A stretch of 64,000 bases of DNA from Trichuris trichiura. Its lineage: Eukaryota; Nematoda; Enoplea; Trichinellida; Trichuridae. Location of the stretch: positions 2,294,001 to 2,358,000 of the forward strand of contig JBAJFE010000014.1 in assembly GCA_037903355.1 (NCBI GenBank). Reading direction: 5' to 3'. This document shows positions 32,920 through 43,477 of the stretch, piece after piece (position 1 is the first letter of the stretch; every line of letters starts with the position of its first letter). The translations under genes were made by a program, and so were the position numbers. The notes below the pieces were generated by a model. It made no database searches and was not told where the DNA came from. It saw nothing but the letters and a program-made list of their open reading frames with translations.

Positions 32920-35900
32920 TTACTGGACAATGTTATTGTCAACTAACTGCTGCAGCGTTGGTTGTCTTACCACATTTTCTCGAGAGTCGATCTGAGAGAC
33001 GTTGTACCCATTCAGCAATGATCCGAACGTCTCGTATGCACCGCTTGACGCTGTTGACAGCTGCTTGGTGTGAAAAGGTTCAAAGTTATATGTTGTCGTA
33101 CGTCGCTGGTTTTGCCTGATGAGAATTCGGTTTTGCTCAAAATAAGCACAAATATAACGGAAAAATGTTGAACTCACTTTCTCCGTGTGCACACTTTCAC
33201 GAGAAGTAGGACTAAGGAGAGCCACGCGATTGCTAAGATCGTTGGAACCGTGATGACCAATACTGCAATATTCTGAAGGGAAGTTTTGTCTTTTATGCTA
33301 TTAAGCTTACACTTCATCGCTGAACTTGCCGACTCCAGGCTTTCATCTAAAATTTAAGGCAAAAGACTTTTTGCATCCTTGGAATGCTTATCTGAGTACC
33401 ATTATTCTTACGCTATTTTCACTACAGTTGCATAATTGACTGTACTTACGCAAGTTCAAGTCGTCGGCAGTACCAGAAATGTATGCTGAAGAATTTTGGA
33501 TGTTTAGGGTACTTTCATGCCTAAAATTCTGGACAGCGTCGTCGTAAGGTGGAATTTTTGATAATTGGCTTCGCGCGCTACCGCCCATGCTTTCTTCCTC
33601 TACCGGAATTTCTGAAATTTTTTTCAGCTGACTCATAGAACTACATCTTTTATTTCAATACTGGACGGTTGGTTTCTCAGTTGCACTGCTGTCGGTTTAT
33701 GCGTTCCCAGTTGACTTTGTATCTCAACTGTTTTGGGAGAACTAAGGAAAAGTTGAATTCCACCGCTTTTCTGCTCATGTGCTGTTGTATCAGGAACTGA
33801 AGTTGAATCATCTTATAGGCGTTTGCATAACCGCAATTGTTTACTCGCTGTGCAAAAGAAGCCATCTCCAATAAACCCATCGTTGCATACACATTCAGGT
33901 TTTGATCGATGGAAAGCGGGCACGAAGCATTGCGCATTGTCGCCGCAGACGGCTCCAGTTTCTGTGTAACATGCGTCTATGTCTTTAGAAAGATAGGTGG
34001 AACCGTTACTAATATAAGAGCAAGGCACGTACAAAAACATTGTCGTCCATCTCCTGAATAACCACGTTTGCACTGGCATACGTACGATCCAGGCGTATTT
34101 ATGCATATTGCATGTTTATGGCAGGCGAACTCTTTAAATCTGCATTCGTTAATATCTGCAAAGCTTTTGGTGAGTAAATGTATGGCAAAACAAGTAAGAT
34201 CACCCGACAAACACAAAGGGGCATCACTGTACCCAGATGGGCATGCTGGAATGTATTCCAAGTCTACACGATAAATCCACTTTCCGGGAGTGCCAATGTT
34301 TGATTTAACAGTAAGCTCATAAGCATTGCTCCGGGAAAATGGCAAGTATACTGATTTAGAAACATTTGACGTCTGTATACCCGCCTTGAAAAAATTTGTT
34401 ACCAGCTAATCGTCCATGAGATTATCTTACTTTCGCTTCAGTTGGTTGTACAGTGTCGTAGATAAATATGACGTAGGTTGCAATGTCGAATCCTACAAGC
34501 ACGCACTGGAAGGTACTACCAGTGCTCTGGAAGAACAAGAAAATTAGAATTTTTTGCTGTTTGCAAAGTATCGCCGTTACCTCTGGATTTGCGTAGGCTT
34601 TGACATTCTCGTAGGTGACAATGATAACTTGATGTACCTTTAGTGCTCTAAGACCTTCAACTTCACGGAAAAACGTGATCAATTCAGACAAAAATGTGCC
34701 ATTGGTAAGCGTTCTGATGTATATTTTCCCTCCTTTTTCAAGATCCACTTTGTGATAGAACGGCATTACCGTATTGCCTAAGTCCATTGGTTTTTTGTAA
34801 GTGGTTATCGGAGAATCGAAGCCAATAACCCCGTTTCCCGATATCTTTAAGCGAAATTTTAAAGTTAGGAAATCATTTTAGAAGGGCCGATCATGTTTTA
34901 TACGTATAACTTGTTGTGATCAGTTTGGAGGAATCTCAAGGGTGACTTAAGGTTAACCATGGTCCATTGGTGCTGGTGATCAAGTACTGTGTCTGCTTCC
35001 TTCATACCTTCTGTGAACAACTTTGATCCTAAACCAACTATAGTTATTATTCTAGTGGATATGAGGCGCTTTAACTTTCGCAATGAAAGCCGTTTCCGTT
35101 GTATGTTGCGTTGCATGTGCATTTGAATGATCCTGGATTGTTAGTACATGTTGCTGCATTGCTGCATGGCTTTGTCTGGCATTCATCTACGTCTGAAAAC
35201 ACGGCATTGTTATATCTTTACGGCCAGGGCAACGTAGAAGGTCCACCTTCGCACCCATTTGTTCCTCCGGTGTTTGGCTGGAAGCCAACGTGACATTCAC
35301 AGGCGTAACTGCCAACCGTGTTCGTGCATTCAGAGTTGGGCCCACAGTACACATGGGGTAGCAAACATTCGTTTATGTCAATGCAACCTATTTCACTTCC
35401 TGGTTCTCCATTGTAGCCTTCTCGACACTGGCATACGTATGAACCATTTGTATTAACGCATACCGATGCTTCTCTTTCTGGGCATTGGGCGGTTCCTTCG
35501 GCACATTCATCCACGTCTACGGCAGAAAAAAGAGCATATGATAAAATCGCAGTACGTTTCTTATAAACCTGAATTTTTATAAATGCGGAAAGAAAGGTAA
35601 AACGATTTTAAAAGACACGATTATGCGTAAACGTGAACGTCTGAAGATCAAGACTTGTGCGCATCTTGCTTGAGTGCGCTAAGCGAATGGATGTAAATTA
35701 GAAATGTGTGTTATTTTTACCTGTACAAGCAATTCCATTAGAAATAAAACCGATAGGACATTGGCAGTCATAGCTGCCATTTGTATTGATACATTTTGCA
35801 TTTATTGGGCATGGGTTGTCTTGCAAGCATTCGTTAATATCTAAAAGTCAATTGTCATTGGAGGAGGCCTGATATTGTAGTATTCATTTTTGGTTACCAA

Positions 35901-38512
35901 CGCAGTAATTCCCATCTCCAGTCCAACCTGTATTGCACTCGCATCTTTCTGCTCCATTGATTAATGCGCAGTGAGAATTTTGATTGCACTGCTTAATGCA
36001 CAAGATACTTTTCGAATTTGCTCGCTGTTCTGGCAGCATCCAGCCTGGCCACGTGTTCGGCAATGTTTTGATCGGCAAAGCAGAGCCCGACTGAGTTAAT
36101 ATTTTGTTTCGATATGACACGCCCCGCAGCGGCACTGGGCGAAACGGGTTGTAGACAAACTCAGATATTTGCTGTGGCTTATATGCAATAGGCTGAGGTG
36201 AAACCTGGTTTGAGAGATTCTTTGGTTTTCTTTCCCCATTTATTAAATTTTCAATGCTTGTGTGAAGGCTGAGTTTGCCCAGGTGCTCTAAGTTTTTCGT
36301 ATTACTTTGTCGACCTGCAAGAACGAGTCATGTTAAGTTAGTAGACGCAATGTTATTTACTTGCTTCGGCATTTATTAGTTTCTTTGTCATACCCTGCTA
36401 GGCATTCGCATTCGTAGGTTCCAGGTTTATTTCTGCAGTCAGGTAGAGCGTCAGGGCATGGGTTTGTGACTGCGCTGCATTCATCGATATCTTGTCATGA
36501 AAAGAACATTCGCAAAGTGCTACTATGCTAATATCATCGTAAAAATAAATGATTTACCGATGTCGCAGCTTGGAGCATTTGTCCAGCCGCTTTTGCAGCG
36601 CTCTGAGGGACATCTACCAGTAATGTGGTTGCATTCTTCGTCTTGTGCACAGTAGCACCGTCTCGCACAGTCGTATGAAAATTCATTTTTTTCACATTCT
36701 AAAAGTTTGTTGCCAAAAATATTAAGCGGAGTTTTTGCTTACTTGAAAAACAATGAAGTCCTTTTACGCCAGGTGCACATAGATGTGTCCCTGAAGGGTC
36801 ATCCAGCTTAAAAAGCCATTCGCCAGGGATGCCTATGTTGCTATTTTCTTTGACTTTCAGGACATGGCTACTTCCTGACCAAGGCATTTTGAAGTATATC
36901 TTTCCGTCGCCTTTGTTGAACCCAACCTATGCTTGAAAAGTATATTCAGCGCTCTGGGGAAAGCTTAGTTGCGAACCGTAGCATTTCCATGCCAGTTGAG
37001 CTCATTGTAAATGAAGTGAGCGAACGTACCATTCATGCTCATGATAAGGGCAACTTGGAAGGTATTTTTAGGCTATAAAAAGGCAATTTACGACGATTCG
37101 TTTAAGAAGATATCGGCTTGCCATTACTTGATCGTTTTCGGAAGGTGGTGCCTTTGAATTGGGAGCAAGCTTTTCCCATGTTACAACAAACACACTGCTT
37201 GGACTGAAAGCATCATCGAGTCGAAATTGCGACCGCACTTTGCTTGCCGCTATCGAAAGCACATGTGGATCTGAAGAGCATTATCGCGCATAGATGATAG
37301 TTTTCTTGTAGAAGTTGCTCATAAGACTGGTTTTAGTTGGACCGTGCTATCTGTTTCCAAACTTTCAAAAGAACGTTCCCCATGGCTATGCTCGCGTAAG
37401 TTGCCTTGACTTTTGCCAACCTTATTTCCTTGAAAACTGGGTGTTTTGTAACGGGCTGTATTTTCATGGTTGTAAGGTCTTCTACGGCTTTTCCCGTTTT
37501 TCGTTGTGCTGTTATCTGTAATTAAACTAGAACAACTGCTCTACCAACGGATGGAAGAGCCGTTATTAAGAAAATGTACAGATATCAACGCACTCATCTT
37601 TTTAATGTTCAAAGCTTTCGGACGACGACGGAACTAGAGCGTTCCGAAAGCTTTGAGCATTAAAAAGTTGAGTGCGTTGATATCGGTACATTTTCTTAAT
37701 AACGGCTCATCCATCCGTTGGTAGAGCAGTTGTTTTAGTTTAATTACTGATAACAGCACAACGAAAAACGGGAAAAGCCGTAGAAGACCTTACAACCAAC
37801 CTTATTTCCTAGGCATTTTCCTTCGAAAGCCTTTGAGGCCTTTCTGCTGTGCTCTGGACTCTTCCTTTGCAATTTTTCATTGCCTTCGCATTTAATGTTT
37901 GGTACTGCAGAAATTTTGCAATAACTTCATGCTGTGAAAAACGTCCATCCATGTTTGGTTTTCTTTACCCTACTACACTGTTCAGTATTTAAGAAAGTGT
38001 TGTGCGAGACTTTTCAGGCGGAATAATATTAGTATGTGATACTCATACGATACGTGATCATGCTTCCGTTTACTGAGCCATCACATGTTGATTTCCGCTA
38101 GCCGTCGTAGACTTTACATTGTTAACTTATTGTGAGCAGAGGCACATTTACAATCACTTTACTTTTGTGCTGTTGGAAGTACTTTGAACTTACCTGCTGT
38201 TTCTCGAAAGTGGACTTGACCAGTGTTACCGAAACTGGTTTCTGTCCAAAAGACAGCAATGACTTCACGCTCAATCGGGAAAGCGGCAATTTCGTTGCTT
38301 GTGAAACTGGGAGAAAATCCTAACGCTCCGTCCTTGGTTATCTAAATCAACCGCTGAAGTATTTGATGACGTAAACGCTTCACTGCTTGCATATATGGCA
38401 GAATGGTCGCGTCCGTATAGCGTCAATTCGCTCGTTAAAATATAACCTTGAACTGACAGCCAAGTTGCCATGCGATGGTCATGAGCGCCTTCACCATACG
38501 AGTACATTTTTG
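32920..38512 (-). CDS. dex-1: DEX-1-like transmembrane protein: two NIDO domains, EGF repeats, one TM (5' exon unresolved)
   Basis: At least 18 exons. NIDO 1: 38391..38512, 38194..38341, 37128..37270, 36977..37072, 36743..36926 (e.g. VFVVTWEKLAPN, NTFQVALIM, VGFNKGDGKIYF). EGF and calcium-binding EGF: 36558..36698, 36365..36490, 35898..36314, 35721..35840, 35247..35516, 35076..35192 (DIDEC, DINEC, VDEC starts). NIDO 2: 34904..35037, 34581..34844, 34431..34526, 34204..34384. Two more EGF units follow from 34155. A TM helix (VITVPTILAIAWLSLVLLLV) is in 33178..33272 and the tail in 32920..33115. C. elegans DEX-1 has this NIDO/EGF/TM plan and anchors dendrite tips and epithelia to apical matrix; the vertebrate relative is SNED1. 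Two introns appear to be GC-AG. The exon with the signal peptide was not found. Most introns are 38-50 nt. Confidence 0.85.
37271..38193 (-). other. Long DEX-1-like intron hosting a repeat insertion
   Basis: A 923-nt intron between the exons encoding FRETAG and DPHVLSIAA of the first NIDO domain. Its centre is the fold-back insertion at 37431..37795. Outside that I see no feature. Confidence 0.6.
37416..37810. mobile_element. 365-bp fold-back insertion with 15-bp TSD
   Basis: The direct repeat ccaaccttatttcct lies at 37416..37430 and 37796..37810. The insert opens with the family terminus (TGAAAACTGGGTGTTTTGTA, ending TTTTCAT at 37467). It then forms a long hairpin, arms 37468..37632 and 37633..37795, with a few mismatches. 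Each arm carries GCTC-TCCATCCGTTGGTA-GAGC in inverted orientation (37538..37560, 37705..37727). At the centre is a degenerate hammerhead-like core whose stem reads GGAAC/GTTCC, against GGGTC/GACCC in other copies. It sits in a DEX-1-like intron and does not touch splice sites. Confidence 0.72.
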
Positions 38513-39762
38513 CTTTTAGGGAAAGTGGAGATGCAGCATTTAGAGCTGTCAATGGACGATGTTTTCCGACTTTTTGACGTGTCGTGCTCAGTCTTCGAAA
38601 TGGTGTCTCTAAAATAATGGCTACAACTTGTAGGTAGTTGTCGTTTGATACTGCCACTTTAACGTGCAATGTTTTTTGAGCTTGAACTTCTAAACTAATA
38701 GATGAAGCGACGTTTTCGATTCAATTGACTACCGAAAGTGTTAAAATTTATGGGCTCCTGTAAGGTCACTAACACCCGGGAATTGCACACGTCGTTATAA
38801 TTTTAGAGAGAAGCGTCAAGACGGGCTATTCCTTATTTTTATATGTAATTCATTGAATGAACCCGGGAGCGCTCACCCAGGCGAAGAGGACAAGGAATAC
38901 TAAATGCTGGATTTTGTTATAAGCCACTGCTAAAGCGTCCTGTTCTGACATGTGCACTTTGAGCTAAATCCTATTCCTGGGTTTGCTGCAGTAAAAGTGA
39001 ACCAACATTTATTCTTATATGAAAGCAATTAACTGTACAATGACCATCATGCAAACAGCAACTGTCATGATGCTACGGTGGGTCACCCACTCTCTTGTGT
39101 GTTAGTATGAAGACTAGTATGAAGTTTATGTTTAATAAACGTTTTTTATCAAGTAACTTAATCGCTAAGTCCGAATCACCAAGTCACTTCAGGCACCTAT
39201 ATTTCAGTTAATATTTTGACTAATTAGCATATTTATCACTAGGTTAAAACAATCAAGGCATCTGACTAAAATCATAAGTAATACTGGTTGTGCCACCTGT
39301 TGCGTTGCTTAAGTGCTTTCGTCATGTAAGAGTGGTTACCGTGTTACCATCTCACGAAACTGCAATAAAAAGTGAACAGAGAGTTGAAGGCCTTGCTTTT
39401 AGTTTTAAATCTTTTTCACCCTTTTTGGAGCCGATTATTTTCGTTAACGAGATCAGTAAGTGGTCAACAGTTAATGAACAAACGCGTGCCCACCGAATGG
39501 ATAAGTTATCACTGCTTTTGGTACTGCGAGAAAATCAGATTTATTAACAGTCTAGGTAGCTCCATGCGAACTAGTGCCCTGCAGGCTGTTAATACTACAA
39601 GAAGAAACTGCTCTTTAATAAGATGCAATCAAATCATCTGTTTGCGATTGAGTTACTTCAGCCAAACTAGATTTTACTGTGTACTATTACCAATATCACG
39701 AATGCGAGGCCTCCTTGTGTCCCTCCTGGGCTTATAAATGTGAAATCTCATCTCGTTTTACG
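38513..39762. other. Region upstream of the DEX-1-like gene
   Basis: This should contain the missing 5' exon and promoter of the minus-strand DEX-1-like gene. A hydrophobic frame opening at the ATG at 39068 (MTVAVCMMVIVQLIAF, minus strand) looks like a signal peptide but has no donor in the needed phase, so I did not include it. Nothing else is supported. Confidence 0.4.
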
Positions 39763-40168
39763 ATTTATGTGGTAAACAAGTCGGCTCCCTACCTGCTAAT
39801 TGGGAAGGCTGGCTCGTTCTCCCCTGGGCTCCCTACCTGGTAATTGGGTAGGCTCGTTTGATCTCGCCGAATCCGGCCTTTCAAGAACCGCCACAACCGC
39901 CTGTGCAGGTTAATCCGCACGGTTAATGAATGCCAAGGCATGGCACTTCAAGCTGCGGACGCAGGCGGGTGGCAGCTATTCGTGGTCCACCAAACGGCTG
40001 CCCGTGGCACATAGGCATGCGCGCTCCCGGTAATCCGCCTATTACCGAAATGCCGCATGCAGCGTAGAGACGCAAGTGCTTGGGCGTAATCCTTGCAGGT
40101 CAACCGCCTCAAGCGGCGACAGAAGCGGATTAACGCCCATAATCCCTCTGCAAAACAACTGCAGAGGG

Positions 40169-40176
40169 GTATAAAA
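40169..40176 (+). promoter_or_regulatory. LTR TATA box
   Basis: GGGTATAAAAGC in the 5' LTR (equivalent in the 3' LTR at about 43265). Transcription would start near 40200, so R/U5 covers about the last 180 bp of the LTR. Confidence 0.7.
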
Positions 40177-40291
40177 GCACTAGTGCTAACGGGCATTGGA
40201 GCAGACCGAGACCAGACCGGGGCCAGACCGGGAGACAGACCGAAGGACGGACCGAACGACTGACCATTGCGGGTATCGTTGTACATTCATT

Positions 40292-41158
40292 ATGCCACGC
40301 ATATCTTCCACATTAAACTCTACCGCACAAACTCAAGGAATCGTTGAAGCAGCCACGCTCTCCCGCGGCAATTCTACCACAAGCTATCGAGGCAATATGG
40401 AGGAACCTACAGGAAACAGGTTCCTTGATCTGGGGCTGATTCCAGAGTTTGATGGCTCTGCCAGGCAGTCTGTTGCCGAGTGGTATCAGAAGCTGGAACT
40501 GGTATGCCAATTGCGTGGAGTGGAAGACGTGACGTGCGTTGTTCCTCTGCGGCTCACAGGCGGCGCGTTTGCAGTATACCTGGAGATGCCGGAGGAAGAC
40601 AAGAAGAGCGCTAAGAAGGTAAAAGCGGCTCTAATGTCAGCGTTCGCGATGGATCCGATCGCAGCCTACGACGAATTTACCACGCGGCAGTTGCGCACCG
40701 GCGAAGCTCCCGACGTATTCCTCGCAGAGTTGCGAAGACTGGCGTCCTTATTCGGTGGAATATCCGAAAAGGGTCTGGCATGCGCCTTCATTGCCGGCTT
40801 GCCGGAGAGCGCTCGGCACCTGCTCAAGGCAGGACTGCGCATGGATAATCTCGGCGTAAGCCAAGTCTTGGCACGAGCCCGAGCGCTGCTCACTAATGAG
40901 CGCGATGTGGGCATAGGAGCCGCATGCTCGGGGACCAAGCAGAGTCAGGCAGGAAAAAATGGCGCAAAGCGCAGATGCTTCGCCTGCGGAGGACTCAACC
41001 ATTTCGCCAGAGATTGTAGGAACCGGCGAGTGAACGCTGAGGCTGGCCAAGATGGCGGCGACCAGTTTTCCCGTGCAAGACCCAGGAACCGCCTGCGCAA
41101 AGGCAAGGGCCCCGTGGTTCCTCAGCAGCAGGGAAACGGGCCAGAGGAGAAGGCATGA
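40292..41158 (+). CDS. gag: Gag-like protein with CCHC zinc knuckle
   Basis: The frame runs to TGA at 41156..41158. The first ATG (40292) is inside U5 of the LTR; the next (40397) lies 16 bp past the LTR and may be the true start, giving about 254 residues. The middle is a retrotransposon Gag capsid-type region (AEWYQKLELVCQLRGV, AYDEFTTRQLRTGEAPDVFLAELRRLASL in parts). The C-terminal part has one zinc knuckle CFACGGLNHFARDC (CX2CX4HX4C), then a basic tail. It would package the element's RNA. The frame has no stops or frameshifts, as expected for a recently active element. It overlaps the next frame by the 4-nt ATGA. Confidence 0.88.
   Translation: MPRISSTLNSTAQTQGIVEAATLSRGNSTTSYRGNMEEPTGNRFLDLGLIPEFDGSARQSVAEWYQKLELVCQLRGVEDVTCVVPLRLTGGAFAVYLEMPEEDKKSAKKVKAALMSAFAMDPIAAYDEFTTRQLRTGEAPDVFLAELRRLASLFGGISEKGLACAFIAGLPESARHLLKAGLRMDNLGVSQVLARARALLTNERDVGIGAACSGTKQSQAGKNGAKRRCFACGGLNHFARDCRNRRVNAEAGQDGGDQFSRARPRNRLRKGKGPVVPQQQGNGPEEKA
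40312..40317 (+). promoter_or_regulatory. Possible LTR polyadenylation signal
   Basis: ATTAAA, a common variant signal, downstream of the presumed start site within R. The equivalent in the 3' LTR would end the genomic RNA. Confidence 0.35.
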
Positions 41159-42849
41159 GCGCCCGCCTTTCTCCTCCACATTTAATGGCCGCGGCGCTAC
41201 CCACTGTTCGGATGCGAGTGGATGGCATCGAACGCCGTGTTCTCGTGGATACGGGCTGCACGAAGTGCATCGCCCATGAGTCATGTTGCAAACGGTGGAA
41301 AAGACAACCAGTGGGACTGATGGCATTGAATGGCGGAACACTGAGAGGCCAGGGAGTCGGCAGTGTATGGCTACAGCCGACGGCAAGGCTTCGAGCGAAA
41401 GCTGAGGTGATCGTTAGCCGACGAAAACCGCTCGGTTTTGATTTCATTGTCGGCATGAACGGTATCAAAGCCCTCAGCGGAGTTCAAGTGGATGCGAATG
41501 GAAGAGCACACTTTGGGCTCACCGGTGGTATGGCCTGTGCGGCGAAGAAGGCTGATATCAGGCTGAAAGAGCCAGATTTTGCAGCAACTTTCGATCGCAC
41601 CAAACGACACCGGACCGCCATATGGAAATGGAGGAACGGTATGGGTCCAGAGGTTGCGAAAAACGGAGCACGGGAATACCTCTCAGCAAAAGGCTTTAGG
41701 CGCCGGTGTGAAGAGGGCCCGCCGGTGTGCGCACTGACCGTTGATGTGGACGTCAAGCAGAAGGTGACAGAAATCCATCACACGGCAGGCCATCCTGGGG
41801 TGCGAAGGACGCTGTATTTCGCGAGGCGAAACGATCCCACAGTGACGCGGCGATTGGTGCAGTCAGTAGTGTCCACATGTGAGACATGCCGATCAATCGA
41901 CCCTGCGCCAGTAAGGTGGAAAAAGGGATCGCTCAGCGTCGACAAGGTGTGGCAGAGACTTGCCATGGACGTAACCCACTGCGGAGGACTGGCCTACCTC
42001 ACACTCATTGACAGTGGGCCGTCACGCTTCACTGTATGGCGCCCCCTAAGGCACCACTCCAGCGCTGATGTGGTAAATCAGCTGGAGTCAGTCTTTTATG
42101 AACGCGGCGCACCAGAAGAAATCTTGGCCGACAACGATACCGCGTTCCGAAGCCGACTATTCGCGCAGTTAACGGCCAGATGGGATGTGCGCCTGCGGTT
42201 CAGGTCTGCCTACATGCCGTCTGGGAACGGCATTGTAGAGAGGTGCCACCGCACCATAAAAGTGATTGTGGCCAGGAAGCGCTGTTCAGTGGCGGAAGCG
42301 GTCCACATTTACAATTTTACACCGCGAGACGGCCGCAGCCCGTCAACATGCCCAGCAAATGCCGTGCACGCCTACGAAGCCAGGTCATGGGGAGTAGCTC
42401 GACGGGCGCAGGAGGAAGAACGAACGGACAGTCTGTACCAGGTTGGTGACAATGTTTGGTTGAAGCCACCAGGCGCCCGCTGCGACACGCAGTACCAAAG
42501 AGGTACCGTAACGAAGATTATATCAGAACAGACCGTAGAGGTCGACGGCGTTCCTCACCATGTGCGAAACCTGCGCCGTCGTGAACCGTCTGAGCACTTG
42601 ACCAGTGAAGACGATGCCGAGAGAGGGCATCAGAGATGGCCAGTCATGGTACTTCCTACATGTACCAATGCAACAAGTGGCAGGGATTCAACGGTTACCC
42701 TGGTGACGAGATCAACCGCAAGCAGAGCGATCGTGGACGCCCCGGAAGAACGAGTAATGGAAAGAAGGGGGAATCGAACTCCAGAAGAGCCAACTGCAAG
42801 ACGTTCTGGCCGGGTTCGAAGAAGTCGCCGATGCCTCTGTTGTGATTGA
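41155..42849 (+). CDS. pol: Protease-integrase polyprotein, RT and RNase H absent
   Basis: 564 residues, starting at the ATG of an ATGA overlap with gag. The aspartic protease motif is LVDTGCT near residues 30-36, with flap/end motif FIVGMNG near residue 97. A linker (EPDFAATF, WKWRNG) follows, then at about residue 200 the integrase zinc finger (H-x4-H ... CETC). Next comes the core with D in AMDVTH, D in ADNDTAF and E in GNGIVERCHR; the last two are separated by 35 residues (D35E). A GPY/F-like C-terminal module contains VGDNVWLKPPG. The frame is open throughout, so the RT/RNase H loss is a clean in-frame deletion or an ancestral design. Integrase and protease look catalytically complete. 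cDNA synthesis would need a helper element. Confidence 0.9.
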   Translation: MSARLSPPHLMAAALPTVRMRVDGIERRVLVDTGCTKCIAHESCCKRWKRQPVGLMALNGGTLRGQGVGSVWLQPTARLRAKAEVIVSRRKPLGFDFIVGMNGIKALSGVQVDANGRAHFGLTGGMACAAKKADIRLKEPDFAATFDRTKRHRTAIWKWRNGMGPEVAKNGAREYLSAKGFRRRCEEGPPVCALTVDVDVKQKVTEIHHTAGHPGVRRTLYFARRNDPTVTRRLVQSVVSTCETCRSIDPAPVRWKKGSLSVDKVWQRLAMDVTHCGGLAYLTLIDSGPSRFTVWRPLRHHSSADVVNQLESVFYERGAPEEILADNDTAFRSRLFAQLTARWDVRLRFRSAYMPSGNGIVERCHRTIKVIVARKRCSVAEAVHIYNFTPRDGRSPSTCPANAVHAYEARSWGVARRAQEEERTDSLYQVGDNVWLKPPGARCDTQYQRGTVTKIISEQTVEVDGVPHHVRNLRRREPSEHLTSEDDAERGHQRWPVMVLPTCTNATSGRDSTVTLVTRSTASRAIVDAPEERVMERRGNRTPEEPTARRSGRVRRSRRCLCCD

Positions 42850-42854
42850 ACATC

Positions 42855-42863
42855 AGGGGGGAG
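42855..42863 (+). other. Polypurine tract
   Basis: AGGGGGGAG directly abuts the 3' LTR start (42864). It is the expected plus-strand primer site for LTR element replication. Confidence 0.8.
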
Positions 42864-43477
42864 TGTGGTAAACAAGTCGGCTCCCTACCTGCTAATTGGG
42901 AAGGCTGGCTCGTTCTCCCCTGGGCTCCCTACCTGGTAATTGGGTAGGCTCGTTTGATCTCGCCGAATCCGGCCTTTCAAGAACCGCCACAACCGCCTGT
43001 GCAGGTTAATCCGCACGGTTAATGAATGCCAAGGCATGGCACTTCAAGCTGCGGACGCAGGCGGGTGGCAGCTATTCGTGGTCCACCAAACGGCTGCCCG
43101 TGGCACATAGGCATGCGCGCTCCCGGTAATCCGCCTATTACCGAAATGCCGCATGCAGCGTAGAGACGCAAGTGCTTGGGCGTAATCCTTGCAGGTCAAC
43201 CGCCTCAAGCGGCGACAGAAGCGGATTAACGCCCATAATCCCTCTGCAAAACAACTGCAGAGGGGTATAAAAGCACTAGTGCTAACGGGCATTGGAGCAG
43301 ACCGAGACCAGACCGGGGCCAGACCGGGAGACAGACCGAAGGACGGACCGAACGACTGACCATTGCGGGTATCGTTGTACATTCATTATGCCACGCATAT
43401 CTTCCACATTAAACTCTACCGCACAAACTCAAGGAATCGTTGAAGCAGCCACGCTCTCCCGCGGCAATTCTACCACA
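42864..43477 (+). repeat. 3' LTR
   Basis: 614 bp, same length as the 5' LTR and with no difference noticed over its length. The gag-like start codon equivalent is at 43388, where the frame runs into flanking DNA. Confidence 0.95.

Larger units (their letters stand above)
39768..40381 (+). repeat. 5' LTR
   Basis: 614 bp from TGTGGTAAAC to TCTACCACA. Near its start are two similar units (CTACCTGCTAATTGGGAAGG and CTACCTGGTAATTGGGTAGG). The expected R region has tandem AGACCGG/GACCGA-type repeats at about 40200-40262. Confidence 0.95.

Noticed and set aside
39020..39068. Signal-peptide-like start for the DEX-1-like gene (minus strand)
   Set aside because: No GT donor in the required phase, so it cannot be joined to the first NIDO exon with confidence.
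39948..40286. 112-residue minus-strand frame in each LTR
   Set aside because: Repeats identically in both LTRs because the LTRs are identical; no domain and no independent support.
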